A DNA stretch of 64,000 nucleotides from an uncultured Clostridia bacterium (GCA_944384905.1 CALWVE010000031.1:62001-126000); one strand, 5' to 3'; positions 7,102 to 16,501 are shown, numbered from the stretch's first letter. Made by a program: numbers and translations. Notes: generated by a model from the letters alone, not told the origin.

Positions 7102-9756
7102 ATGGCAGGAAAAGCCGGAAGCACAAAAAAAACACCGGGTCGCCCCAAAGGCTCCGGTAATAAGAAAGCTGCGTCCAGGCGTCCGTCATCGTCCCGCTCC
7201 AAAGCGGTAGCTGCCGAACGCGCCCGCTTTAAAAATCAGATGCGTGCCGTTGTCCTGTTTGCGCTGGCTATTTTTGTGGGATGCCTGGTTTTGATTGAAG
7301 GCGAAAGCCTTTGGCGTGTAGGCCACAACTTTATGCTGGGATTTTTCGGAATCTGGGCAATCGTCTGGCCAATTCTGATGGCGTATGTTGCGATTGTTTT
7401 TTCGCTTGAAAAAACGGATAACGCCAATTTTGAAACCCGTTTGGGGTTGATTACGCTTGTCATTCTGCTGATTTGCGGAACTGCAAGTGCGTTCAGCGGC
7501 GATGTGCCGCCGGATGGATTGAATATCTGGCAGAAGCTGGGGTATGCCTTTGTTTCCGGGATGGGGCGCGGCAGCAATTCCTTTATCGGTGCGCTGATCT
7601 CTTTGCCTTTCATAGCGGCTTTGGGAAGCATCGGGGCCAAAATCGCCCTTTTATTGATTCTTTTTGTGGCGATTATGATTTTAACCGGCACCACGCTGGT
7701 GAAACTGTTCCGCGCGGTTTCCCGGCCAGTTACGGCCGTTTCTCATGGCATCCGCCGCGTTCGTGATCGGATGGAAGAAGAGGAAATGGAACGCGCCATA
7801 CAGGCGTTTGAGGCTTCTCCGGATGCGCAGGTGGATATTGATCTGGATGCAGATACGATTTCCCGTACGCGGGAAGAAGTTCAGTCGTTCTTCCCCAAAC
7901 GTACATCTGACAACGAAGAAGAGAAACAGCCGTTGGTTAATGAAAAGCGCAGCCGTTTGCTGAAAGCATTCGGAGCGCAGCCGCAGGCCGAAGAACCGGA
8001 TACTTCGCAAGTCCCGCAGGAAAAAACGGCGCAATCTGAAGAAACTGCTCCTGAAGCAGGAACGCCCGTATCAGATCCTGCCGTTATGGAACAGCCCGCA
8101 ACAACTGAAGAACAGGCTCAACCCGTTCAACCCGCCGTACAAGACGCTGTAGATGCCGATGCGGCCCGTGCCGTACAGGCATTTATCCGCCAGAAAGAGG
8201 CGGAAGATAAGAAGGAAACGGCTCCCATTGCTCATTCTGAAATGCCGCCGAAACCGCAGGAAACACACTATGATTTTCCGCCGATTTCCATGCTGGAAGC
8301 CAGCCAGAATCTAGACGACAAGCTGGAAGCCGAAGAACTGCAGGCCAGCGGCAAAATGCTGGTTGATACGCTGAAAAGCTTCGGCGTGCAAACCAGTATT
8401 GTCCATATTTCGCGCGGCCCTTCCGTTACTCGTTATGAGCTTCAGCCGGCCCCCGGCGTTAAGATCAGCCGAATCACCGGGCTCGCAGACGATATTGCCA
8501 TGAATCTGGCAGCCGTAGGCGTTCGAATCGAGGCGCCGATTCCCGGAAAAGCGGCGGTTGGTATTGAAGTTCCCAATAAAGTGAAAACCACCGTTCGCAT
8601 GCGCGATTTGATTGAATCCAATAGCTTTGTCACAGCCAAGAGCCGCCTGACTGTTGCGCTCGGACGCGATATTGCCGGCCAGGTTCGTGTGGCCGATCTG
8701 GCTAAAATGCCTCACTTGCTGATTGCCGGTACAACCGGTTCCGGTAAATCGGTGTGCATCAACGCTATGATTATCAGCTTGCTTTATAAATCTTCGCCGG
8801 ACGAAGTTCGTTTTCTGATGATCGACCCCAAGGTGGTGGAACTTGGCGTTTATAACGATATTCCGCATTTGCTCACGCCGGTTGTTACCGATCCGCGCAA
8901 AGCGGCAGGCGCCTTGGGCTGGGCGGTTAATGAGATGCTCAGCCGCTACCGCACGTTTGCAGCTTTCAATGTCCGCGATATCAACGGCTATAACAATCTG
9001 GCTGCCGCTAACCACTATCAGGATGAAAACGGTCAGCCCATGCCGAAAATGTTCCAGATCGTCATTATTATCGACGAACTTTCCGACTTGATGATGGCCT
9101 CTCCCAGCGAAGTGGAAGACGCCATTTGCCGTCTGGCACAGATGGCGCGTGCCGCCGGCATGCATTTGATCGTAGCCACGCAGCGTCCTTCCGTAGACGT
9201 TGTAACGGGTCTTATCAAAGCCAATATTCCCAGCCGAATTGCGTTTGCTGTGTCTTCGGCCGTCGATTCCCGTACCATTCTGGATACCGGCGGAGCCGAT
9301 AAGCTTTTGGGACAGGGCGATATGCTCTTTGCGCCGATTGGCGCACAGAAGCCGATCCGTATCCAGGGTTGCTTTGTCAGCGACGCCGAAATTGAATCGA
9401 TTGCTACTTTCGTCAAAAAACAGCATAAGAGCGATTATGACGAAAAGGTTATGGAAGAAATTGAAAAGAATGCGGCCGCGAAAAATGAGCCCGCAGACAG
9501 CGGAGAAGACGCGCCTCTAAACGATGAACGCATGGAAGACGCAATCAAGTGCGTGATCGAAGCGGGACAAGCATCCACTTCCTTGCTGCAGCGCCGTCTC
9601 CGTTTGGGATATGCCCGTGCGGGACGTTTGATCGATGAAATGGAGCAGATGGGCATTGTAGGCCCGCATGAAGGTTCCAAGCCGCGTCAGGTTTTGATGA
9701 CGTATCAGCAGTATCTGGAACGCAACATGCTTAAGCAGGATGAACCCCGTGAGTAA
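7102..9756 (+). CDS. ftsK: DNA translocase FtsK/SpoIIIE
   Basis: ATP-driven DNA pump that clears chromosomes from the septum in division and, in the SpoIIIE role, moves the chromosome into the forespore. The 884 residues show a basic N-terminal tail (1-45), four membrane helices (about 48-200), a Glu/Pro/Gln-rich linker (about 225-400), then the motor with Walker A GTTGSGKS near 550 and Walker B region QIVIIIDELSDLMM. A C-terminal winged-helix gamma domain (STSLLQRRLRLGYARAGRLID, about 815-860) reads KOPS/SRS DNA signals. AGGAGAG precedes the ATG. Only one such gene is in the window, so whether it serves division, sporulation or both is open. Confidence 0.96.
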   Translation: MAGKAGSTKKTPGRPKGSGNKKAASRRPSSSRSKAVAAERARFKNQMRAVVLFALAIFVGCLVLIEGESLWRVGHNFMLGFFGIWAIVWPILMAYVAIVFSLEKTDNANFETRLGLITLVILLICGTASAFSGDVPPDGLNIWQKLGYAFVSGMGRGSNSFIGALISLPFIAALGSIGAKIALLLILFVAIMILTGTTLVKLFRAVSRPVTAVSHGIRRVRDRMEEEEMERAIQAFEASPDAQVDIDLDADTISRTREEVQSFFPKRTSDNEEEKQPLVNEKRSRLLKAFGAQPQAEEPDTSQVPQEKTAQSEETAPEAGTPVSDPAVMEQPATTEEQAQPVQPAVQDAVDADAARAVQAFIRQKEAEDKKETAPIAHSEMPPKPQETHYDFPPISMLEASQNLDDKLEAEELQASGKMLVDTLKSFGVQTSIVHISRGPSVTRYELQPAPGVKISRITGLADDIAMNLAAVGVRIEAPIPGKAAVGIEVPNKVKTTVRMRDLIESNSFVTAKSRLTVALGRDIAGQVRVADLAKMPHLLIAGTTGSGKSVCINAMIISLLYKSSPDEVRFLMIDPKVVELGVYNDIPHLLTPVVTDPRKAAGALGWAVNEMLSRYRTFAAFNVRDINGYNNLAAANHYQDENGQPMPKMFQIVIIIDELSDLMMASPSEVEDAICRLAQMARAAGMHLIVATQRPSVDVVTGLIKANIPSRIAFAVSSAVDSRTILDTGGADKLLGQGDMLFAPIGAQKPIRIQGCFVSDAEIESIATFVKKQHKSDYDEKVMEEIEKNAAAKNEPADSGEDAPLNDERMEDAIKCVIEAGQASTSLLQRRLRLGYARAGRLIDEMEQMGIVGPHEGSKPRQVLMTYQQYLERNMLKQDEPRE

Positions 9757-10690
9757 GCAAAAACTAAAAATTCCGGCTTGGCTTTGGCTTGCTCTGGTAC
9801 CGGTTTTTATTCTGCTGGCTTTCGCGGTTTCGTCTCCGGCAGGACAAAACTTGCTGGATCGCTTGGAGAAAATCTGCGGGCTGTCTGATTTTCAGGATGT
9901 GGCGCAGGACTGGCCGTTTAGCTTTCATGTGATTTCGGTTGGAAAAGCCGATGCTCTGCTTGTGCTGGCTGATGAGGAAGCGATTTTGATAGACGGCGGC
10001 ACCACCGGCAGTGGGGAAGACGTAGCCGCTTATTTGCAGCGTGCGGGTGTGCAGCAGCTTTCCGCGGTTATCAATACCCATGCCGATGAAGATCATTACG
10101 GCGGCTTGTCTGCTGTGATCGAGCGTTTTCCCTGTGAGCAATTTTGTATCTCCGCGTATTCAACCGGAGACGATCCGGCGTATCTCGCTTTGCTGGAAGA
10201 AGTTGAGCTTAAAGGCATCCCGCTCCAAACCTGGCAGGCCGGGGATACTTATTCGTTTGATAGTCTTCGCGTAGAAGTGCTTTCTCCTTCCAAGTTGTAT
10301 CAGGAATCGAATGATCAGTCACTTGTTTTGCGATTGATCTATGGTGAGCGCTCCTTTCTTTTAACGGGAGACGCGCAAGAAAACGCCGAAACCGATTTGC
10401 TCAAAAGCGGCCAAACACTTTCAGCCGATATTTTAAAAGCGGGCCATCACGGAAGCCGCACGTCTACCACACAGGCTTTTCTGGACCAGGTATCACCGTC
10501 GTGCGCGGTCTTTTCCACAGGCGAGGACCGGAATCATCTTCCGAACTCCGACGTTTTACAAAGGTTCGATGAGGCCGAAATTCCGATCTTGCGTACCGAT
10601 CTGGATGGCACCCTGATTTTTTGTACAGACGGGTATCGGTTGCAGGCCTTTGCAGAAACCACCCGCTCTTGTATATTTGAAATTCAATAA
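9740..10690 (+). CDS. ComEC C-terminal-like MBL-fold hydrolase with N-terminal membrane anchor
   Basis: A 316-residue metallo-beta-lactamase-fold protein. One membrane helix (about 11-31) is followed by the hydrolase domain with the metal motif HADEDHYGG near residue 113, the second histidine region LLTGDAQENAE, and GHHGSRTSTTQ. This matches the extracellular domain of ComEC and stand-alone relatives with DNA- or phosphodiester-hydrolysing activity; the substrate is not known. It overlaps ftsK by 17 bases. The next gene (DUF3006) is a recurrent partner of such hydrolases, which supports a shared function. Confidence 0.88.
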   Translation: MNPVSKQKLKIPAWLWLALVPVFILLAFAVSSPAGQNLLDRLEKICGLSDFQDVAQDWPFSFHVISVGKADALLVLADEEAILIDGGTTGSGEDVAAYLQRAGVQQLSAVINTHADEDHYGGLSAVIERFPCEQFCISAYSTGDDPAYLALLEEVELKGIPLQTWQAGDTYSFDSLRVEVLSPSKLYQESNDQSLVLRLIYGERSFLLTGDAQENAETDLLKSGQTLSADILKAGHHGSRTSTTQAFLDQVSPSCAVFSTGEDRNHLPNSDVLQRFDEAEIPILRTDLDGTLIFCTDGYRLQAFAETTRSCIFEIQ

Positions 10691-10710
10691 AATTGAGAGG
10701 AATGAATAAA

Positions 10711-10968
10711 ATGAGAACATTGGTTGTCGATCGTTTTGAAGGGAATTTCGCTGTTTGTGAGGAAGTTTTGTCCGGAGACAAAAAAGCCAAAGCACCCAAG
10801 AGCAAAGAAATGCATTTTTATGGCATCGATAAGTCCGAACTCCCCTGCGAAGTAAAAGAAGGGGATGTGCTGCACATTTCCGATGACGGCGTGATCACGG
10901 TAGACGCTACGGAAACAAAAACGCGCCGCGATATTCTGAACGAAAAGCAGAAACTGCTGAAAAAATAA
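10711..10968 (+). CDS. DUF3006-family small protein
   Basis: An 85-residue soluble protein with the DUF3006 pattern: a start of LVVDRFEGNFAVCE, then a strand pair ending LPCEVKEGDVLHISDDGVITVD and a basic helical tail. The function is not established. Proteins of this family commonly follow ComEC-like MBL hydrolases, as here. The ATG at 10711 is preferred over ATG 10702 because GAGAGG at 10695-10700 is ten bases from the former and only one from the latter. Confidence 0.85.
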   Translation: MRTLVVDRFEGNFAVCEEVLSGDKKAKAPKSKEMHFYGIDKSELPCEVKEGDVLHISDDGVITVDATETKTRRDILNEKQKLLKK

Positions 10969-10972
10969 GACG

Positions 10973-11713
10973 ATGGCAGAAAAGAAACCTTCCAATTCTT
11001 CCGATGGAGCCGCCAAGAAAAATTTGCACGCCGGTCATCGCCAGAGAATGAAAGAAACGTTTTATAAAACCGGCCTGAAAAATATGCAGCCGCATCAGAT
11101 TCTGGAAATGGTGTTGTTTAATACCATCCCGTATATCGATACCAATGGCATCGCACATGAACTCATCGACCGGTTTGGTTCCTTGTCCGGTGTGCTGGAC
11201 GCTTCGCCGGAGGAATTGCTGACGGTTCCGGGAATCAAACCGGCTACCGTCTTTTTGCTGAAACTGATTCCCGAAGTTTCCCGCGTTTATTATGCGGATA
11301 GGGAAGCGCGCAACGGCCGGGTTGTTTCAAGAAAAGATGCCGCACGGTTGATGCGCGGCGATTTTCGCGGCAGAGATCATGAAGTTGTATCGCTGCTGCT
11401 TCTTTCAAACAGTGGGAAAGTTTTGTTTCATGATATTCTGCACGAAGGTTCGTTTAATTCGGTTCCGATTTATAAACGCCGCATCATGGAATTATGCCTG
11501 AAATACAATGCGGCTTCGGCTGTTCTTGCACACAATCATCCCAGCGGAAACGTGATGCCGTCTAAGGAAGATTTGAAGACCACACGCGCTTTGCTGGCGG
11601 CAATGGCTACCATTGATGTGGAACTTTACGATCATTTCATTTTTAACGAGACAGACTATGTTTCACTTTATGATGCCGGTTTGATTGAATACATGCGTTC
11701 TCCGGAAAAATAA
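10973..11713 (+). CDS. radC: RadC-family JAB-domain protein
   Basis: A 246-residue RadC homologue: an N-terminal helix-hairpin-helix region (VPGIKPATVFLLKL near residue 85) and a C-terminal JAMM metalloprotease-like domain with AHNHPSGN near residue 180 and the downstream SKED acid. Despite the historical name, a DNA-repair role has not held up, and the biochemical activity is uncertain. There is no clear Shine-Dalgarno. The ATG is four bases after the DUF3006 stop, so translation is probably coupled. It is the last gene before a strong terminator. Confidence 0.95.
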   Translation: MAEKKPSNSSDGAAKKNLHAGHRQRMKETFYKTGLKNMQPHQILEMVLFNTIPYIDTNGIAHELIDRFGSLSGVLDASPEELLTVPGIKPATVFLLKLIPEVSRVYYADREARNGRVVSRKDAARLMRGDFRGRDHEVVSLLLLSNSGKVLFHDILHEGSFNSVPIYKRRIMELCLKYNAASAVLAHNHPSGNVMPSKEDLKTTRALLAAMATIDVELYDHFIFNETDYVSLYDAGLIEYMRSPEK

Positions 11714-11718
11714 TGCAA

Positions 11719-11767
11719 AAAATAACAAGGGTTACAGAGAAGTTTCTTTGTAACCCTTGTTTATTTT
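11719..11767. terminator. Bidirectional terminator between radC and degV
   Basis: AACAAGGGTTACA (11724-11736) pairs perfectly with TGTAACCCTTGTT (11749-11761). It has T-rich sequence on both sides (TTATTTT rightward, ATTTTTTGC leftward), serving both converging operons. Confidence 0.92.
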
Positions 11768-12638
11768 ATCGGTGTTCGCCCAAAAAAGCCAGCGCCAACA
11801 TGCCGGGGCCGACATGAGTTCCGATAATTGGACCGATATCGGCGATATAAATCTTCTTGGCCTTAACCTTGCTGCGTACCAGTTTTTCCAATTCGCGGGC
11901 GTCGTCTGCACAATCGGAATGTCCGATAAACAAAACCGGATTTTGGATAGCGCCCAGATTTTCTACCAAATGCCCGCACATCGTTTCCATTGCCTTTTTA
12001 CGGCCGCGAACTTTAGAAGACGTCTCAAGCTTACCTTCGGCAGAAACGGTCAAAATCGGCTTAATACCCAATGCTGTGCCGGCAATCGCCGTAACTGCGG
12101 AAACACGGCCGCCGCGGTGCAGATGAAACAGATCGTCTACCGTAAACCAGTGATTTACACGCAGGCGAATCGATTCGGCATAATCGCGCAATTCTTCAAT
12201 GGAAAAACCTTCGGCCATTTTCTGCGCCGTTTCATAGACGATCGCGCCTTCGCCAACGGAAGCACAGCGTGTATCTACGGTATAAATTTTACGGTTGGGA
12301 TACAGTTCCGAAAGCTCCTGCACAGCCAGACGGGAAGACTGATACGTTCCGCTCAGCCCAGAACTGAAGCAGAGATAGAGAATGTCTTTTCCTTCGGCCA
12401 GAACAGGCTCAAAAAGCTCAAAATAAACCGTTTGGTTGATCTGGGTAGTCGTAGGCATACTGCCGTTTCTCAGGCCGTCATAGAACTCTTTCATGCTCAT
12501 TTCGCGACCATCGAGATAGTGATGATACACACGGTTGTCAATCAAAAATTCCATCGGTACAACCCGAACATCAAGCTGTTCTGCCAGTTTATTCGGCAAA
12601 TCACAGGTGGAATCCGTAAACAAAACGTAATTATTCAT
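11766..12638 (-). CDS. DegV-family fatty-acid-binding protein
   Basis: A 290-residue DegV protein. Members bind a fatty acid and, as FakB, present it to a FakA kinase for acyl-phosphate formation; no fakA is in this window. Family marks are FTDSTCDLP at residues 6-14, the SGLSGTYQSS segment, and the late HVGPGMLALAF motif. The start MNNYVLF at 12638 is chosen because it begins the fold directly and has GGAG upstream. The open frame extends 62 codons further but overlaps queH. It is the last gene of the dnaD-led operon and overlaps queH by eight bases. Confidence 0.93.
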   Translation of the reverse strand: MNNYVLFTDSTCDLPNKLAEQLDVRVVPMEFLIDNRVYHHYLDGREMSMKEFYDGLRNGSMPTTTQINQTVYFELFEPVLAEGKDILYLCFSSGLSGTYQSSRLAVQELSELYPNRKIYTVDTRCASVGEGAIVYETAQKMAEGFSIEELRDYAESIRLRVNHWFTVDDLFHLHRGGRVSAVTAIAGTALGIKPILTVSAEGKLETSSKVRGRKKAMETMCGHLVENLGAIQNPVLFIGHSDCADDARELEKLVRSKVKAKKIYIADIGPIIGTHVGPGMLALAFLGEHR

Positions 12639-13269
12639 CTTTTGCAGTACTCCTTTGTTTTTGAGCGGCTTCGCGCTGGGAGAAAATACAGCCGCAGTAA
12701 TTTTGTCTGTAGAGATGATATTCTTTTGAAAGGACGATCGATTGCTGATAACCGCCCTTTTTCTTAAAGTCAGACGGCAAATGCCGCACACCATACTGCC
12801 GGGCCAGCTCTTCGCCGATTTCATTTATTTTAGCGGCGTTTTTCAGCGGGCTGATGGAAAGCGTGGTGGTAAACCAGTCAAACCCGTTTTCCTGCGCAAA
12901 CTGAGCCGTTTTTTCCAGACGCAGCCGATAGCAGGCAAAACAGCGCTGTCCGCCTTCCGGGCAGTCTTCCAGGCCGCGGGAAACAGCAAAAAAGCTTTCC
13001 GGGTCCCAGGGCGCTTCCAAAACAGAAATGGGATTTAAAACAGGCAGTTCCTGAATTAACCGAAGCAATTCTTCTTTGCGCTTTTCGTATTCTTCCTCAT
13101 CCGTGATATTCGGATTGTAGAATAGAATGGTGATCGAGAAATACTGGGATAAATAGGAGAGAACATAACTGCTGCAGGGGGCACAGCAAGCATGCAGCAG
13201 CAAGCGGGGCGGCTCAGTTTTTGAAACCTGCTCCAACAATTTATCCAATTCTTTTTGATATTGACGCAC
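12631..13269 (-). CDS. queH: Epoxyqueuosine reductase QueH
   Basis: Catalyses the last step of queuosine synthesis in tRNA, reducing epoxyqueuosine. This is the non-cobalamin QueH type (formerly DUF208), not QueG. The conserved cysteines are visible: HACCAPCS early in the protein, CFACYRLRL near the middle and YCGC near the end, for iron-sulfur and iron binding. I place the start at a GTG (13267-13269) preceded by AAGAGG at seven bases. An ATG at 13293 is possible but would overlap the preceding gene and lacks a near Shine-Dalgarno. About 212 residues, normal for the family. Confidence 0.93.
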   Translation of the reverse strand: MRQYQKELDKLLEQVSKTEPPRLLLHACCAPCSSYVLSYLSQYFSITILFYNPNITDEEEYEKRKEELLRLIQELPVLNPISVLEAPWDPESFFAVSRGLEDCPEGGQRCFACYRLRLEKTAQFAQENGFDWFTTTLSISPLKNAAKINEIGEELARQYGVRHLPSDFKKKGGYQQSIVLSKEYHLYRQNYCGCIFSQREAAQKQRSTAKDE

Positions 13270-13285
13270 CTTAACGCCTCTTTCT

Positions 13286-14275
13286 TTAACCATACGTTTT
13301 TTGCATGCCTTCTGTGGCAACAGAAGCGGTAAAATCTCCGCTGCCGTTATAGGCTAAATAAAGGTAATGGCCTTCCAGATCCAGCCGCCAGTCCGTGCAG
13401 TCTGTAAAAACGCCGGCCATGGAAGTATCCGCAGATTCACTGGAAAGATCTTCCCAATCCGGTGCAACAAATTCGCCAAACAAGGAAGCCGCGCGTTCCT
13501 GATTCATGCAAAAATACGAAAGCCCGCGCAGATGGTCTGTATTGATTTCTTCGGCCGGTGCAAAATACCAATACTGGCCGTTGATTTCTGCGGCCAGGAA
13601 AGCAGAAGAGTCGCCGCTGATCACGCCGCAGGGAATATCAAATTGTGTCAAAAGGAAAGAAAGCGTGCGGGACAATGCGATTGCATCGCCATGATAGGCG
13701 TTGAGCACGCCATAAACCGTACTGCTGTCAGCCAGTTCTACATTGGTCGTCAAATAGGTATACAGCAATACAGCCGTTTCAAGCGAATTAGCATCAGCGT
13801 AAACGTTTTCGCGTAGAATGCTTTCGGCAACAGAGCGGATCAGATCGCATTCTTCCTTGTAGTTTTCGTGATACTGAATATCAACCGTCAAATCACTTCC
13901 GGAAATAGAAAACAGCGCGGCATGGGGAAGGGTTGCCACCGCTTCCATCAATACACCTTTTTCTTCCGAAGAACCAAAGGTAAAGGAAGGTTCAGCGCCA
14001 TTCAAAGCAACACACAGCCGTTCCCAAGCCGGTGTATACAAACCGATTTTTTGCTGTGTATCCGCATCCAAACGATATAAATCCACAGAAACCGCAGCCT
14101 TTTCATAATCCTTACTGCCGGTTTCGGGTTCCGCGATAGGATCGATTGAGGAAACGTTATTGTTCGGCGAACTGCTTCCCGGCATAATTCCAAACATCGA
14201 ACCGCCCAGCAAAAGCAGGCACAGGAAAAAAATCAGAATCGACACAAAAACGCATTTGAACATACTTTTTTTCAT
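13286..14275 (-). CDS. Membrane-anchored transglutaminase-like protein, apparently without catalytic residues
   Basis: A 329-residue protein with one N-terminal membrane helix (about 8-30) and the rest predicted outside the cell. Around residues 185-240 it resembles the transglutaminase-like fold (a helix-rich YTYLTTNVE...GVLNAY...LSFLLTQFDIPCGVISG pattern). The position where active members have Gly-x-Cys reads GDAIALS, and no His-Ala-Trp follows before the YWYFAP strand. It is therefore probably a binding or structural relative. It sits in a conserved-looking operon between dnaI and queH. The fold assignment rests on pattern only. Confidence 0.6.
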   Translation of the reverse strand: MKKSMFKCVFVSILIFFLCLLLLGGSMFGIMPGSSSPNNNVSSIDPIAEPETGSKDYEKAAVSVDLYRLDADTQQKIGLYTPAWERLCVALNGAEPSFTFGSSEEKGVLMEAVATLPHAALFSISGSDLTVDIQYHENYKEECDLIRSVAESILRENVYADANSLETAVLLYTYLTTNVELADSSTVYGVLNAYHGDAIALSRTLSFLLTQFDIPCGVISGDSSAFLAAEINGQYWYFAPAEEINTDHLRGLSYFCMNQERAASLFGEFVAPDWEDLSSESADTSMAGVFTDCTDWRLDLEGHYLYLAYNGSGDFTASVATEGMQKTYG

Positions 14276-14285
14276 AAAGACCTCC

Positions 14286-15305
14286 TTAACCTTGCGAACG
14301 GGGTGAATCTCCCCGTCTGGCTGCGTTCATTTTCTCGCGGCGGAGGATTTGCCGCACATCATTTCCGGCGAAAACACGGACTTCATAGGCCCCAATAATC
14401 CGGGAAACGATCCGCACGCCATATTTATCTTCCAATTCACGCAGCGTAAGATTGGTGCTGATGATAGTCGGCTTCTGTGTAAGCAGGCGGGTGTTAATCA
14501 TATTGTAGAAAGCCGAAAGCACAAATTGATTGGAAAATTCCGTTCCCAGATCATCCAGAATCAAAAGGTCACAGGAAAGCAGATTTTCCTGCGTGCCGCT
14601 TTCCTCATCTGCAAACCGTTCGTTTTCCAACATGGTGGCCAGATTCTGCGCCGTACCGTAAACAACGCCGTAACCGCGGCCAAGCACTTCATTGGCAATC
14701 GCCAGGGAAAGGTGTGTTTTGCCCAAGCCCGTTCCGCCCTGAAACAACATGCTTGGCGCATGCGCGCTGAAATTTGCCGCATACTGGCGGCAATAAAGCA
14801 GCGTGCGCTCCATCAAAGCTCGGGGGGACGGACGGCCTTCTTCGGCCTGTTCCGGATAATAATCAAGCGAAAAAGTGTCAAAAGTAGAAAGAGAGAGCGG
14901 CGCACGGCTATTGAGATCTTCATACAAAATCCGGCGCAGTTCGGTTTTCAAACAATCGCACATTTTGCCGTCAATATAACCCGTATCCCGGCAGAAAGGG
15001 CAGGTGTAGGCCGCATCGAGATAACTTGCGGGTTTTCCCATTTGAGCGACAAGCGTGCGCAGTTCCGCCTGTAAAGCCAGATTATGCTGCCGCAGTTTTT
15101 CCATTCTGGCATGGACATCTTTTCCGGAAAGAAAAATACGGGTAGAAAGCGGTCCGGTTTGAGCCAATTCATTAAAAATAGCAGCTGCACGCGGCGACGC
15201 GGCTACCACTTCGCGCTTATGAGCGGCGGCCGTCTGTTCGGCTTCCCGCCGGCGTCTATCCAGAGTTTGCATAGCCTTTCGGTACGTTTCCTGATCGTAT
15301 CTCAT
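14286..15305 (-). CDS. dnaI: Replicative helicase loader DnaI/DnaC-like ATPase
   Basis: AAA+ ATPase that loads the replicative helicase onto DNA with the help of DnaD. Of 339 residues, the N-terminal part is helical and carries a Cys cluster (CPFCRDTGY...CDC, about 112-133) typical of zinc-binding DnaI loaders. The ATPase follows with Walker A GGTGLGKT near residue 190 and Walker B LLILDDLGTE near 250. It ends in a basic tail. It lies 34 bases downstream of dnaD, supporting a joint role in replication initiation and restart. Confidence 0.92.
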   Translation of the reverse strand: MRYDQETYRKAMQTLDRRRREAEQTAAAHKREVVAASPRAAAIFNELAQTGPLSTRIFLSGKDVHARMEKLRQHNLALQAELRTLVAQMGKPASYLDAAYTCPFCRDTGYIDGKMCDCLKTELRRILYEDLNSRAPLSLSTFDTFSLDYYPEQAEEGRPSPRALMERTLLYCRQYAANFSAHAPSMLFQGGTGLGKTHLSLAIANEVLGRGYGVVYGTAQNLATMLENERFADEESGTQENLLSCDLLILDDLGTEFSNQFVLSAFYNMINTRLLTQKPTIISTNLTLRELEDKYGVRIVSRIIGAYEVRVFAGNDVRQILRREKMNAARRGDSPRSQG

Positions 15306-15339
15306 AGGGCTCTCCTTTTACGAGCAAATTTGCGGAAAA

Positions 15340-16347
15340 TCAATTGTTTCCCTGCAAATCCAACAAGTTCATTTTTTCAAAATCTTCAATATCATACGTG
15401 GGTCCGCTCTTGGGCGCTTTGCTGCGAGATGCCTGCTGGCGCTGCTGATCTTCCACAGCCTGTGCAGGCGTTACGATGCCGTTATCGTGCCAGCGCCGCA
15501 AAATAGCATCCATGTATTTAAAATCAAGCTTCTGAATGCTGTTGACACAAATCTCATACGCCATGCGCAGCAGCTGATCGTCAAACTTCCATTCACAAAT
15601 CCATTGCGTTGCGTAATTGAGTTCGCGTTTGCTGGGGCTGCGGGGATTGATTTCGATGACAGCTTCCACACGTTTCCAGGCTCGGTTATGTTCATCAAGC
15701 TGTTTAAGTTTCCGTTCAGCATCAGCCAGCGTAAAAATATTATTTTCTGCCCAATCACGCGCGGCCGATTCTAAGTAACTGGTGTTGGCTTTTCCGATGC
15801 TTTTCGCGTAATGTAAAAGCATCAGAATCACTTCGGGCGGAATCCCCAGATCGTCGCAGATATACAAAAGCAGGGAAGACATGGCGGGAGAGAGCACATT
15901 GCCCATAATCGTCTGCGCTTCTTCCATCAAATAGCGAATCTCTTCCGAATCGCTCATTCGCGCGGCAATATAAACCGGGTCGGGTCTGGGATGCCGAATA
16001 CGCGCAGGTGCTTTTTTCTGCGTGGATGCAGCCGGTGCCTGAACAGGCGCGGCAGATGTCTGCGCAGGTGCTGCGGGATTGGGTGCAAGCTGTGTCTGTG
16101 TTTTCGATTCCACCGTGCAGAACAGGCCGTTTTCTGTCCAATATAACATCGCATCGCGTACATCTGCTTCGCTGGCTCCGGTTGCTTCAGCCAAAGCGGC
16201 CGTTGTAAAAGCTTCACCGCTGTGGCGAAGCGCCCAAAGCAACACTTTGAGCTGTAAAGCGCCTGCCAATTTCAAATGGCGATCCACTACTTCACAAGGA
16301 ACGGCAAAAACGCTGTTCCAGGCGCCGAGATTCATTCGATATTCCAT
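15340..16347 (-). CDS. dnaD: DnaD-domain replication initiation protein
   Basis: Primosome component bridging DnaA or PriA and the helicase loader. The 335-residue protein has an N-terminal winged-helix part (about 1-90), an Ala/Pro/Gln-rich linker (about 90-125), and two C-terminal DnaD segments (about 140-215 and 235-305) with the YxxxI-like SYLESAARDWAENN and LDFKYMDAILRRWHDNGI motifs. I start it at MEYRMNLGAW (16345-16347), 22 codons inside the longest frame, because the promoter at 16402-16430 leaves too little leader for the longer form and CAGGAG lies upstream. First gene of the five-gene leftward operon. Confidence 0.92.
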   Translation of the reverse strand: MEYRMNLGAWNSVFAVPCEVVDRHLKLAGALQLKVLLWALRHSGEAFTTAALAEATGASEADVRDAMLYWTENGLFCTVESKTQTQLAPNPAAPAQTSAAPVQAPAASTQKKAPARIRHPRPDPVYIAARMSDSEEIRYLMEEAQTIMGNVLSPAMSSLLLYICDDLGIPPEVILMLLHYAKSIGKANTSYLESAARDWAENNIFTLADAERKLKQLDEHNRAWKRVEAVIEINPRSPSKRELNYATQWICEWKFDDQLLRMAYEICVNSIQKLDFKYMDAILRRWHDNGIVTPAQAVEDQQRQQASRSKAPKSGPTYDIEDFEKMNLLDLQGNN

Positions 16348-16401
16348 AAAATTTCTTTGCTCCTGTGGCAATCTGTCAAAAATAATACTGTCTGAATTTA
16401 T

Positions 16402-16430
16402 AGTATACCACAATCAAGAAGCCCGGTAAA
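16402..16430 (-). promoter_or_regulatory. Sigma-A promoter of the dnaD-dnaI-queH-degV operon
   Basis: On the minus strand TTTACC (16425-16430) and TATACT (16402-16407) are 17 bases apart, about 50 bases before the dnaD start. Confidence 0.7.
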
Positions 16431-16471
16431 TAGAAAATTCGGCAGATCAAAGCCTACAAAAAGCCAAGTAT

Positions 16472-16501
16472 GTATGAAGTCTTCTTTCCCTGGACATACT
16501 T
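16472..16501 (+). promoter_or_regulatory. Forespore (sigma-F/sigma-G type) promoter of sigG
   Basis: GTATG at 16472-16476 fits the sigma-G -35 pattern (GHATR). After 18 bases CATACTT at 16495-16501 fits the -10 pattern, missing only the last A. The GGACATACTT reading also fits the sigma-F form at a 15-base spacing. No sigma-A promoter is evident. This predicts forespore-only, self-reinforcing expression. Confidence 0.8.

Noticed and set aside
11757..12767. A 336-codon rightward frame opposite degV
   Set aside because: DegV on the other strand has all family motifs, a proper start and a terminator; the rightward frame begins inside that terminator.
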